Of a DNA stretch of 64,000 nucleotides, positions 20,390 to 31,444 are shown one piece after another. This DNA is from Gnetum montanum (taxonomy: Eukaryota > Streptophyta > Gnetopsida > Gnetales > Gnetaceae). Within the stretch, counting starts at the first letter, position 1; every line of letters begins with the position of its first letter. The DNA is taken from contig MNCI01021000.1 of the NCBI GenBank assembly GCA_015680685.1, forward strand, positions 345,131-409,130. Reading direction: 5' to 3'. A program made the translations under genes and the position numbers. The notes beneath the pieces are model-generated. The model saw only the letters and a program-made list of their open reading frames with translations, did not search any database and had not been told where the DNA came from.

Positions 20390-22560
20390 CATGTTTATGA
20401 CCCAAAAGACCCAGCAGACATAGAGTGTAGATAGTCACTTAGGTAGAGGGGAAAGAACCCAAACTTCATTATTACTAATGAGGAATTTTATAACTTCCTA
20501 TGTGCCAAAAAATAGGCTAGTCTCCTCATACCACATTCTAAGTATGATGCTAAGCGTTAGTTTCAAATCATAAATTGGAATGGAAAAGAATACATCCAAT
20601 CAAAAAATGACAATATCCCTTTAATCGATTTCTATGCTCACCTATTAATACAACTTTAGATGTTGATGAGTGAAGTTAGGGTATTTTCTCAGATGTACAC
20701 ATTGAGGAGAAAAAATGAATTTGAGGTCAAACAAGAATCATAAAAATTTATTAAAAACCTCTTCCAACAATCGGCTTCCCTAACAACTATTCCATATTTT
20801 ACATCTCTTGTGTCATCTGTAGGACAAGTTCCTTAACATTCTTCCTCTTTTGTTCATCCCATAGTGTTTAGATCAAAACCTATTATCACCACACATAAAT
20901 CTCAATTGATGCATCAATCTACTTCCTTTTTTTTCATTAATGCCCTTTGCAACACAACCTTGCTTCAAATGATCATCATCCATGGTGTTTACCACATCTC
21001 ATTCTTTCTTCATCTTGGTGGGCTCCTCTATGAGACCCTAGGCTATGAAATCTTCTCACACCTCTTTTGTCCCCTTCATCCCCCAAGTCCTAATTCAAGC
21101 CTTATTTTTTTTGTTTAACACTTCTGACACCATGATCACCCAGCCTCTTACATCATTACCACTACCCATTGCATAGCCCCAAGCCTCCCAACACCCTCCA
21201 CAGCCATCTACACAAATGCCACAATCCATGGGGATGCTCCAAGGTCTAGATCAATCCTTCTAGATTATCCAAGACCTCACGAAATATCTACAAAACCTCA
21301 AAGCCTCTACTACTTAGATAGTTAAGAGAAGGGATTTCTACCAACATGATCACATTAGTCCTACTATCCCACATATAACTCTTTTTGTTGGCATTCCCAT
21401 CCCTAGTTTACCAAATACAATGGTTATGATGATTCCAAATCATACCTCATTACCTTCTATTTCAAGTACTTATTGTTACAAGGTTGACCTCATACCATTA
21501 TGATTGTCTTCCCTATGTTCCTCATCGAGAAAGCTTTGGATTGGTAGTGTGCATTATCTCAAGGATCCAATATATCACTAGAGGACTTAGTTTTATAGTT
21601 CATTAACCATTTCAAGTATAACTTAAAATCTGATATGACTCTTGAACAATTGATAAAATTAAAGTAGGGGCTTCTTGAACCTATGAAAAAGTTCATACAA
21701 TGATATAATTCTCTTCTAAATGAGATTCCTAAACCCATAACTAAGACACATCTTCTAGCCACATTCAAGATAGTAGTTAATGACTTTAGTAAGTACAAAC
21801 TCTATTACATAGATCCATAGTCCCTTATTCAAGCTTTCTCATAAATGTAAAACATAGAGGATGCTGCTAAAGTTGGCCAATATCTTGCCTATGTGACATA
21901 CAAGAATTAATATACATGAAATAATAGGGAAAAAGGGAAGCAAAACCATGTAGTTGTAGCCACTGTGGCCAAAGAAAATAAGATAATGTAGGGGCTAAAA
22001 ACAAATCAACCAAAGTATCCTATGACCATAGCTCAACCTTCAATGTTGAGAGCCTCTACATCTAACCAATATACTCCTAGCTTCAAGAGGAAGGATTGAT
22101 CCAAATATATAAAGTTACCCTTGAAACCATTTGAGATCCTTGACTATTTGCTCAAAAGTGATCATATCCAATATAAGCAAATAACTAAGAATGCCTATAA
22201 GATTCATGATCATCTATGGGAAATTGCTAAGGATCCCACTATAGCAACGAAGGATGATCCTCCAGTGCCAAAATATTTCAAACAAGATTGATTCTACCAC
22301 TATTGCTAATTTCTTGGTCATGATATTGATTTTTGCTTGACCTTAAAGGGTGACTTGAAAAAAGATGATAGAAAATGAAGAGTTAGTGTTAGGTTCTTTC
22401 AACCCTATTAAGTCCTAGAACAAACACATGTATGTATACAAGGATCCATTAAATGGTAACAATGATCCCTATACAATAACCACATTAAACATCAGCAACA
22501 ATTCTAAACCTTCTTGGGAGACATTTATGATTTGGGTGTCTCCTTGTGATGAAAGGGCTT
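20390..22560 (+). pseudogene. Gag of Tat-type copy D (decayed)
   Basis: Gag would form the particle shell. The central retrotransposon gag domain is clear at about 21510-21790: EKALDW (family GxAxDWY), then SLEDLVL, FINHFKYNLKSDMTLEQLIK, EPMKKFIQ, and NEIPKPITKTHLLATFK. Further on, PSFKRKD and SKYIKLPLKPFEILDYLL precede a zinc-knuckle-like block at 22290-22340, FYHYC, F, LGHDIDFCLTLKGDL, of the type Y-C-x2-H...GH-T-x2-C with one Cys lost. Stops occur about every 20-40 codons. The same domains occur in the same order in element B on the - strand. No pol follows: the copy breaks off before an AT microsatellite. The Pro-rich, poorly preserved 20390-21480 should be the N-terminal part. Confidence 0.7.
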
Positions 22561-22713
22561 CAACTTATTCACATTCAAGGAATTCTTTTATCATAATGAT
22601 ACCATGACTAGTGCCTCCCAAAGAACCATTTGTTATTAGAGTGCTACAACAACCCATATTTAAGTAATGGTTGCAAAATGGTTGATGATGGTTAATAATA
22701 TATATTAAATTTA

Positions 22714-22737
22714 TATTTATATATATATATATATATG
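22714..22737. repeat. AT microsatellite
   Basis: A run of TA dinucleotides at the point where the gag of copy D stops being recognisable. Confidence 0.9.
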
Positions 22738-23254
22738 AATAATTAATTTTTCTTAGCATATGATAAATTTTTATTACTCATTTTTACCATTATGCATGAT
22801 TAATGATTTTACCTATAACTAATGTGCACTAACTAGGTGAATGAGTTGTAGTAGGCTCTCATAAAGCTTTGGCATGGGCATGGTATGGCTATGATGGCTA
22901 TGATGGTATAACATGTGATTTATTCATGTAATTTGTAATTTTAATTTTACTTTGGTTCTTTATTAGACCAAAGGGGAGAAAGGTAGATGAGTCACATGAG
23001 TCTTGGAGGTAGATGAGAGAGGATAGCTAGGTTAGATGGGTTGGGGTAGATGGATTAGTGAAGAAGCGTTTAAGTACTATCAACTCCCTTAATCTAAAGC
23101 ATTCTTGGTCGCTTAGCTCTTGGGTTGGAGGTCTGTTGGCTTGGAGGAGTGTAAGGAGCTTGTTGAAGCACATGCAAAGACTCAATTAATAAAAGCTAGC
23201 AACATTTAGGTGAGTAATCTTGGCTCCCTTTCCATGGTTGTGTTAGTTCGCTAA
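22738..23254. other. Spacer with transcript-like features, unassigned
   Basis: The stretch 22970-23210 is less AT-rich and contains repeated GGTAGATGRG words (22984, 23008 and 23045) and a consensus donor TTTAGGTGAGTAATC near 23207. It could be a leader exon or part of an LTR upstream of the 23255 repeat. I find no reading frame. Confidence 0.3.
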
Positions 23255-25639
23255 GTTTTTGCATTGATCAAGCCTGGGTTTTGTTTTTACTTGATGTAAA
23301 ATTTGTAGATCTAGTATATTTCTGATTTTGTATGCTACAACATTATGGATCTAGATTTTTAGTGGTGGATGTTTTATTTTTCTCTATTTTATGTAGTTTC
23401 TATGAATCTTACATTTTAGAGTGTTCAAGATGATCTATATAGTGCTTGATAGAATAATTGTATATCTCTCTATACATTTAATATGATTACAATATACCTA
23501 TCAATGGATTCCACATGAAATTATCTACAATGTTCATGAGGAACCCATATAGAAATTCATGGTAGATGAGGTGCTATAGGTCATTCTTTTAACACTACTA
23601 AGAATAATAGTAATTTCATTAGGGTATAAAGTAAAGGTCATATCTTGATATTGGTTGTATATGTAGTGCTAAATTTTTGATATGTTATAAATATTTTTAA
23701 TAGGAGACATATATAGGTAGAATAATTGAAAATAAATATGTATATCAAGAGTTATAAGCCCATATTTAAAAGCTATATGAAATTATGTAGAAATGCAATA
23801 AAGAGATTCATATATTCATAACCTCTTATCTATAGTGTATTTTTGTTGCAATTTTTATTAGACTTATCCTTTTCTATTATGTTCACATCATAAGTATAAT
23901 CAATGAAAAAGGTTCTATTTTTTTTAGTTATTAGAAATTTAATATCAAACACTCATTTTGTTTCTATTTCTAATTACCTAGAATGTTGGACTAATATCTA
24001 TAGCTTTGAATCTATCATTTTTAAACTATTTTTACAATAACTAGGTAAGGATATTAGCTTTCATATTAATCATTAATTATAAGTAAATTCATAGGGATGT
24101 ATGAGTTATAATAGTTTCATTTATGGCTCTCCAGTTTGCTTAAGATTTAGTAAATCATAATTTGAGAATCATTTTCTACCTTTTGATCCTTGTACTACTA
24201 TGTATCCTTTTCGTGTTATTGTTTGGTATTACCCATTGCAAATTGTTGAAAGAATTTGGATCTTAATTGATCGTAAATCTATGAACATTTGCAACATGTA
24301 TTTTGTTAGGCATGGTTTTGTGAATGAGTGTTGAAATTTTGGAGGTTTTGGATCCCTTGAATATATCTTGGAACCTTGGTTGATTGGATCTTGTTGGATA
24401 CCTAGAGCATTGGAATTGTTGAAATTTCCATTGCATTATGACATTTTGTATTAATGGTCCATTTTTTATTGAGTCCCTCCACCATCAATGTTGGTTTACC
24501 ATTGTGAGATGGCTAGATGATGCCATGGTTTTATTGTTTGCTATGTGATTGGCTAATGGATCTAGCACCAAGGATGTAGCGTATGTGGCCTATTAGAGAT
24601 GAGGCTCTATGGAGATAATTTTTTTTGACTAATCACCACTATCAGTGCACTAGTTTTTCTCTCACCATAGGCCTGATTTGGTAAGATAAGGTGATCCATG
24701 GATCATTGGTCTTGTTGGATGCCTCTAGAAATCTAGAGGTGGGTATTCACAAGAACACCTCTAGAACTAGTATGTTTGGGAACCTTGGTGGGTAATCCAT
24801 ATGGACCACCTTGGTTCAAATCTTGGTGAGGTATCCACAAGGATCACCTTGATTCATTAATTCTAATAATAAATCCATGTGCATGGTAATTTGATATTTT
24901 GTTGAAAACTTTGGGTTGGAAATTGGAAACCATTCATGACAACTTGATACACATTGACATTGAGTTTTTTGCATGTTGGTGTTTCTGTTTGCTCGATTGA
25001 TGGATGGAGTTGATAGTTGTTGGTTTTGAACCATTATGATGGTCAAATGAATTGGTCCCATTCTTGATGGATGTTTATGATGGTTGTGTGTTTTGGAATG
25101 TTTGTGATGAATGATATTGGATGCTATACAAGTTGTATTTTTGGATATGCTTTACTTTGATTATTTGGTAGATTTTCATGTTGTACCTAGCCCCCATGAG
25201 ACCTATCCTTGATTCGGTTGAAAGATGGTGCCAAGGCTACTCACTCAATGATAGCTAATATTTTTGTTTTCTATATAGGTACTTTAGGCTAGGAAGAGCA
25301 TGGAGTACATGTGGTATATAGGAGATGCTCATAATATAAGATGAAATTATATGTTATTTATAAGTAGATGTATGTTAATTTTATTCATGTATTTGATCTT
25401 TTATAGTAGACTTATATAGATTATGAATTATGTAGTGACAATGAGAACTTATCATATTTCTTTATATAAGATGTTTTAGATGAGATCATTATGAAATTTA
25501 TGATGTCATTGATTTAATATTTCTTTTAGTGAATGCTTATAATTTAACTCTTTATTACCTATATATATATATATTCATGTTAAAATTAAAATATATAATT
25601 TCTCTTCATTATCTTATCATTTAATCTATTCTTCCTCTC

Positions 25640-26960
25640 GGTCATGGCTTCATCATACTTCCTTTCGCTGCATTACAATAAATCAATTTCTTTACTCTAT
25701 CATGACCAACCTTTGTTACTTGTTTTACCCCACATAATGTTCTTCATCCTAAGGGTAGGAAGGAGGGTCCTACCACTATTAAGCCCACAACTCAATATGA
25801 CCAATGTCCTCCCATGGTGGTCAATGCCTCAATCCTATCACAACCAAATAACATGAAGTTACTAACAAAACAATATAAGAAGCTAGCTCCTAAGACAAGC
25901 TAAGGATAATGTGAACCAAAAGTGTGAAAGGAAGTACGCCCACCAAAGCCTACATACATTTCAGCTATACCCATGAATTCAAATGATCAAGCTACCTCAA
26001 GGAGCCTACCTAGGGAGGACAATAAATAATACGAAAATGGAAAAGGGACATAAACCACAAATGCTAAAACATGAGGTGAAAATCATGGGTAAAGTGGAAG
26101 AAGTCAGAGACCACAAGAATGAAAAAATAATGATTAATGATAAATACTTTCTCATTATCATGGAGAGGGTCAAGCTCTTGCTTAATAAGAATGATACCTT
26201 GTTAAGCTTATATGATTTAGTTATGAACTCTTGTGCCCATTGTGAAGCCTTAGTTCATATGTTGGATTTTATTCCTATCAATGAAGGATATCCCAACTAA
26301 TTAATAATATATTCACATAGTAATAGTGCCATCCTCACCTAAAGAAGAAATGAAGTCAACTACTTTAGCATTTTGGACCAATGATATAAAGATCAAATCA
26401 AAAATTTTTGAGGTGTTAAGAGCTCCAATGTTTATAATGATAAGAGTTGACTACAATAAGATACATCATGAACATGCGAACAATGTAGTAGCTACTAATG
26501 TTATCTCCTTTCCTATCATAGAATGCTTTGGCTTGATTGAACATATTCAAAGCACCTCCACCTCAATGCCTAAATTCTTCAATGGATCATATGTAGAGGT
26601 GAGAGTGTAAATTTCATTGGATTCTATAGTTGAAAAAAATTCCCCTCATTAGTTGATTTCATCATGATGGAAGAGAGACTAGGATTCAACCTAATCCTGA
26701 GAAGATCCTGGTTATCCAATCCACAAAATATTTATTCTCTGATCCATCAAGAAATTCATCTACCTTATGAAAAAGGTGAGATTGTTATTCATGGGGACAA
26801 TGTGACTTTCTTATTTTTCAACAATGCTGAAATAGAATAAGAAATTGAGGTGGAGTTTCAAGAAGAACCTCCTGTAACCCAAAATATAGCTGAGAAACCC
26901 AATGAAAACAACAAAGTCAAAACCAACAATGTAGGGGTCACAAATGAATCATAGGACAAA
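25640..26960 (+). pseudogene. Tat gag end and protease, copy E1 (decayed)
   Basis: The protease is identified by two blocks: HEHANNVVATNVISFPIIEC near 26470-26525, in place of the family's D-x-G-S-x-x-N-V active-site strand with the catalytic Asp lost, and LGFNLILRRSWL with a following IHQEIHLPYEKGEIVIHGDN near 26690-26810 (family LGRPW...STLHQxIKF...V.GE). The same blocks are found in the protease of element B on the - strand, including LGRSW. The upstream frames 25983-26300 and 26326-26610 are the open parts of the gag-protease linker. Its neighbours are the unassigned left half of the repeat and, to the right, non-coding sequence with GCCTAAAACTAGTAAA, also found after the protease of element B. 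Confidence 0.65.
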
Positions 26961-27049
26961 CTCCCATTTAGCATGGTAATAAAAGGGAATGAGGAGTGTA
27001 AATTTGTGCAAAAAAAGCCTTATGAATTTCCTAATCTCTTGAAGATTAG

Positions 27050-27716
27050 AAAGCACTTACATAATTGAATGCTACCTACTTTCTTAACCTTGCATCCTAT
27101 GATGTAACCTTTACTTTGTAAGGATTGCCTTCAACTTTTACATTTTTCATTATATCTATGGTATTTATTTCCATGTCTACTTTATAACTTCATGTCTATT
27201 TCCTTTATGTTTACATAAATTTCATAAAACACAATAGAAAATGGAAAACATAAAATGAAAGTAAAAACATGACCTTTTGGTGCCTAAAACTAGTAAATTT
27301 TTGGTCTCCCTTTCATCTCTTGAGTATATAATTCAACCAATTTTCTTCTTGGATTTACATTTGGATTTCTAGTTTAAAAGTCACATCCTCTTTTACACTT
27401 TCACATTTTCTGTGTTATTGCCAGTTTACTTGGTAGTCCTATTATTTTAACTAATAGACTTTTATGCAACAAAAATATAAAGTAAAATAAAAGATATATA
27501 TAAAACTTTAAAAACAAAAAAGATTTAACCTATAACCAAGAATGTTCATGCTAATAGGCATAATCACACCATGTGATAGAAAAATAACAAAAGTGTAACA
27601 TTGTTACAATGCCACAAGATAACAAAAAAAGAGTAACCAATATAGTTCCCAAGGTTATGATAGCAAAAATAATAAACAATAAAGTATGAAGAATCCATCA
27701 GTGGATGAAGTTATCA
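27050..27716. other. Non-coding tail of direct repeat copy 1
   Basis: No frame. It contains GCCTAAAACTAGTAAATTT near 27282, which matches the - strand sequence at about 54735 and 45235 in element B, i.e. the region that follows the protease there. Confidence 0.5.
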
Positions 27717-27721
27717 CCAAA

Positions 27722-28145
27722 ATATTTTGCTAATTTAGATGGAATGTTAGCTCATTTTGGAAAAATACCTTAGGCCCCTTCAAAGTCAACATTTGCAAGA
27801 AAGATAGCTAAAAAGAGACCTAAGAATAGAAGGTATAGGTGTAGTTATCTAGTGAGGCCAAGAAAGTTCACACCAAATCAATACATGAGAAGAAGAAAAC
27901 CTAATGCTAGAAAGTCTAAGATTGTTAGCTGTTACAATTGTAGGGAGCAAGGACATTATGCTTTATGAATGTTTAAAAAAGAATAATAAGAAACAAGCAA
28001 AGGTAAAAGACTTTTTCCAAGAATATGAAAATGAGTGGGAACCTATTGAAAGTGCTGAACAACTTGAAGAATGCCTTCAAAATGAAGAAAAGATATATCA
28101 ACTTCAATTTGTAGATGACACAGAATCCAAATTAGAGATTTAGGA
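27722..28145 (+). pseudogene. Caulimovirid coat protein, C-terminal part with zinc knuckle
   Basis: The coat protein packages the viral DNA; its CCHC knuckle binds nucleic acid. Here an Arg/Lys-rich run (RRKPNARKSKIVS) leads into CYNCREQGHYAL at about 27940-27970. One extra T in the codon after GHYA shifts the frame just before the last Cys of the knuckle, compared with the inverted copy at 33735-34070. The frame 27904-28143 continues with an acidic region rich in Glu, as common after the knuckle in this family. The N-terminal part of the coat protein is missing on this side and found only in the inverted copy. Confidence 0.7.
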
Positions 28146-28640
28146 GAGGAGGACTTTAATCCATTTAAAATTACATAAGGTGGTTGGATTTCAAAATCCA
28201 AAAGTGAAGATCAAATTGAAGATTGAAATTCTAAAGATTTAGCCAAGCTGGTAGCCTTTATGAATGAAGAAGGAAAAGGAAGTCAAACTTTAGCCGACAA
28301 AGAAGAATTCTCATCAGCTAGCAACTTTACTAACCCATTTTCCATGTAGATTATAAGAGAGGTAGGTGCAAGAAGAAGTGGTATTTGGGAAGATGATGAA
28401 ACTAAGAAAATTTTAAATTTTTACTCTGAACATCTACCTTTATTATCAAAAGACAATGCTAACAGTTCATTGTTCTCAAACACAATCACAATTACTCCAA
28501 AAGTCCCAAGCAAGTTCATTATCACATCCTATGACAAGATGTTCAAGCCAAAGTATAGACCACCAAGTAAAAAACCAATAAAATCAACCTTGCCAAGAGG
28601 AGTAATGCACTAGATAAAGAAGACAATCTCTAAGGTATTT
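28146..28640 (+). other. Linker between coat protein and protease of the endogenous virus
   Basis: Polar, poorly preserved coding relic with frames broken by stops; no domain. By position it would be the link between capsid and polymerase parts of the viral polyprotein. Confidence 0.4.
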
Positions 28641-29125
28641 TTATTGCTCATCCCTATTAAAATAGTTGTAGATGGCAAAGTAAAATGAAGGAAGTTCATT
28701 GCATTCATAGATATAGGAGCCACATTGAATTTTGCACATCAAAGGATCATGGAAAATTGGGTAGAATTTGCAAGGCCATTTAAAATTGACACTATGAATG
28801 GAATGAGGCATTTAAATAAGTTTGCACTAGACATCCTAATAAGAATAAGTGAAACTTTAATAGGAGAAATAGATTTTGTTAAGATTATTGATGGAGGATT
28901 TGATATTGTCCTAGGCACAAATTTTATGGATCATTTTTCTTCATATACCAAGGGAAATAAATTAATTATGATGACAAGTAAAGATAGAAAGCTTACAGTT
29001 CCTAAAATTCCATCAAAATTGGGTAAATCTCAATTTGAACAAATAGGGTTCTACACAAAAAATAATTCTCTCTCTAAGATAATGACGAATGAGGATATTC
29101 AAGAAGGAAAAAGATCTAAATAATA
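28641..29125 (+). pseudogene. Caulimovirid aspartic protease (decayed)
   Basis: The protease would cut the viral polyprotein. In the frame of 28725-29123 the upstream codons give FIDIGATLNFAHQRI, with the active-site triad read as Asp-Ile-Gly (codon for Asp at 28710) where the family has Asp-Thr-Gly. The second half shows FDIVLGTNFMDHF near 28900, the usual strand near the C-terminus of retropepsins (DxxLGxxW/F). The open frame of over 130 codons is the longest intact part of this virus on the + strand. Confidence 0.75.
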
Positions 29126-29289
29126 GCAAGTCCAGAAAATGCTGAAATATTAAGGAATGAGGATAAATGCAATAGAAGAATTGTATATGCTACTGAAGAA
29201 ATGCTACTATGAACACCCTTTGGAATTTTGGTCAAAGGATACTCCTGTAGCCTACATTTCCATAATGCATCCAATTCTAGCCTTGAGCA

Positions 29290-29925
29290 AACAATTCCTA
29301 TGAAATGACAAGATGAAATCAAAGTTAAAAATAAAGTTGTAAAATTTGTAAAAAAGGGATTGGTAAGACTATCAACCTCTAGTTATCTTGTGCTTATTTT
29401 GTTGTAAGGAATCATGTGAAAATCAAAAGAGGAAAATCTAGAATGGTAATCAACTATATCCCTCTAAATTCCATAATAGTAGATATAAAATGACCTCTCC
29501 CAAATAAAGAAGCTAATACATCAAGTTGCTTCAAAGAAGGTATTCAACAAATTTGATTACAAATCTGATTATCATCAAATCAAAATCACCAATGAGGATA
29601 TCCATAAAATTGCTTTTAGCACTCCTAGTGGATTATATGAATGGTTAGTAATACCTTTTAGTTTAAAGAAAGCTCTTGCTCAATTTAATTGTAGAATGGA
29701 TACTACTTTTGGAAGAAATGAAGGCATTTATAGCAAATTATATACATGAATTTCTCATCTATTCAGATTCAATAGAAGAATATTATGACCACCTAAAGGA
29801 ATTTGTAGAAGTCTATCTGACGCATGAAATAGGGTTATTAGAAAACACAAAAAAGTTTCAAATTTGTTAAAATGAAGTTGAATTTTTAGGCATGATAATT
29901 AGAGATGGAAATATTCATATGCAAA
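29290..29925 (+). pseudogene. Caulimovirid reverse transcriptase (decayed)
   Basis: RT copies the viral pregenomic RNA. The fingers and palm are readable: KFDYKSDYHQIKITNEDIHK near 29550-29600, then AFSTPSGLYEWLVIPFSL and QFNCRMDTTF up to 29708. A frameshift near 29710 moves the reading into the frame of 29676-29870. The catalytic box there reads Y-I-H-E in place of the family's Y-I-D-D, so both metal-binding Asp residues are gone. The thumb follows with LIYSDSIEEYYDHLKEFVE, and then VEFLGMIIRDGNI at 29879-29920. The early part (29340-29530) is broken by stops. Confidence 0.8.
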
Positions 29926-30109
29926 TGCATGTTTTTCAAAATATTTCTAATTTTCTAAATCAATTAGAATCTAAAGAAGAGTATATGAGATTTTTGGGTT
30001 GCATAAATTATGTAGTAAGGCATATTGCTCATCTATCTGATAGGACCACTCAAATAAGAAAATGCAAGAATTCTAGTCCATTCTAATGGATAAAAGAAGA
30101 TACCAAACA

Positions 30110-30560
30110 AGCTAAGAGGTTAAAACAAGAATGTTAGCATTTTCCACCATTAGAGCCAATCTTCAAAGGTCATTTTGTGTTAAACATAGAAGCCAGTTAT
30201 GATGAATGGGAAGCTATGTTGTTAACAAAGGGAGGTTTTAGAGAGGATGAAAAAGTATGTGCATATGCCTTTGGTTTTTTTTTCTAAAAATGAATTAAAT
30301 TATTGGATAGCCAAAAATAAGATTTTAGCAACTATAAAATGTGTTGAAAATTTCCATTCCTATCTAATAGAAAATTCATTTATCCTTAGAACAAATTCAT
30401 AAAATCTAGCCACTCTTATGAAGCAAAGAATAATTACCTCTCCAAAATTACAAAGATTTATTAGTGGTAATTTCTACTATCTTAGTATGAATTTACCATT
30501 GAAATGATCCTAGGAGAAGTAAATTCTTTGCTAGATGCACTGACGAGAGAGTTAAAAGGC
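30110..30560 (+). pseudogene. Caulimovirid RNase H (decayed)
   Basis: RNase H removes the RNA template. Blocks in order: LNIEAS near 30183 (family D-A-S), then a Y-A-F-G segment, NELNYWIAKNKILATIKCVE near 30290-30350 (family NY..xEKE.LAxxxxxxxF), SYLIENSFILRTNS near 30358-30400 (the Asp of TDN lost), and SLLDALTREL near 30522-30555 (family ADxLTR). It is spread over two frames with stops between. Confidence 0.7.
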
Positions 30561-31185
30561 TACATGTTTTTCACTACTCCATTATCACTTGCTTCATTAT
30601 CAAAGATCTCATCTAAAGTATCCGAAAAATGGACAAATTGACCTTTGGATACCTTGAAAGGATAGGTTTTGTTGTGTAGAAGAATTGTTTCTTGCTTTCC
30701 CAAGAGTCATCAAGTAGTGTGTCTCGGCTATACCCCAACATCAATTTTTTTGTCAATATGGGAGATTGCACCAACTATCTAGTAAATAATTTAAAGTGGA
30801 TCCAACTTGAAGTAAAGCTACTACTACATCTACAAAGGAAAAATATTCTAGACAACATATTGCTAACATGTTAATAGCCTTTTGCAAACTAGATGGCATG
30901 CAACTACTTTAACACCATGATGGAATGGAATAGATGGGAGACAACACTCTACTAGTCTTTTCAACAAATAAATTTATTTCAAGAAGTAATGTTTTATCAA
31001 ACCAAGAAAAAAGTAGATCAAGAACCAATTTTAAAGATACTCAAGACTCTCTGAATGCTACCATGATGCTGACAATAATGCTTGAAGAGATGTCCAAATT
31101 AATTAGGGTCTACCACGATTGCCAAAAGTCAAAACCAAAGATGTGTAGTGTCCATCCCACTATCTTAAAAGTGCTATAAAATTAA
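30561..31185 (+). other. End of viral polyprotein region, unassigned
   Basis: Two open stretches (30692-30874 and 30934-31179) follow RNase H without a recognisable domain. They may be the polyprotein tail or unrelated host insertion. Confidence 0.3.
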
Positions 31186-31444
31186 TAATTGTAGGGTGAT
31201 GTGTCAATCTAGCTCAATAATGGTGATATGTTAGTTGAGATTATCTTATCTTAAAGCTCATCTCCTTTTCTATAAAAGCATGTATCCTCTATGTTTGTAA
31301 ACATGAGTGTGTAAGGATTTCAATAGGATTTGAGTTGAAGCTTGCATTCTTGCTTCAGTTTGCACAATACCTATGTGTTGTGAAGTATTTTTAAGTGAAT
31401 GAATCCTTATTCCTTCTAATTTGTGTTAGCCTAAACAATATCTT
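31186..31444 (+). promoter_or_regulatory. Intergenic region of the endogenous virus with TATA box
   Basis: The non-coding stretch between the polymerase and movement-protein parts holds CTCCTTTTCTATAAAAGC, with TATAAAAG at 31271-31278, followed by ATGTATCCTC and a leader-like stretch. In Caulimoviridae the pregenomic RNA promoter lies exactly in this gap. The position and the TATA box are seen; promoter identity is inference. Confidence 0.5.

Larger units (their letters stand above)
23255..27716 (+). repeat. Direct repeat of about 4.4 kb, copy 1
   Basis: This segment recurs at 34750-39186 with a constant shift of about 11.47-11.49 kb; I checked the ends and several points between (for example 24091 against 35575 and 27480 against 38960). 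By eye the copies are about 85-90% alike. The first 2.3 kb have no recognised gene; they contain a repeated motif GGAACCTTGGTGNGNAATCC near 24780 and a TA microsatellite at 25559. The second half is a Tat gag-protease stretch. The repeat ends exactly where the endogenous virus begins. It is too gene-like to be a plain LTR. Confidence 0.8.

Noticed and set aside
23255-27716. 5' LTR of an element whose 3' LTR is 34750-39186
   Set aside because: The repeat contains gag and protease blocks, no primer-binding site follows copy 1, and candidate target-site duplications do not match.
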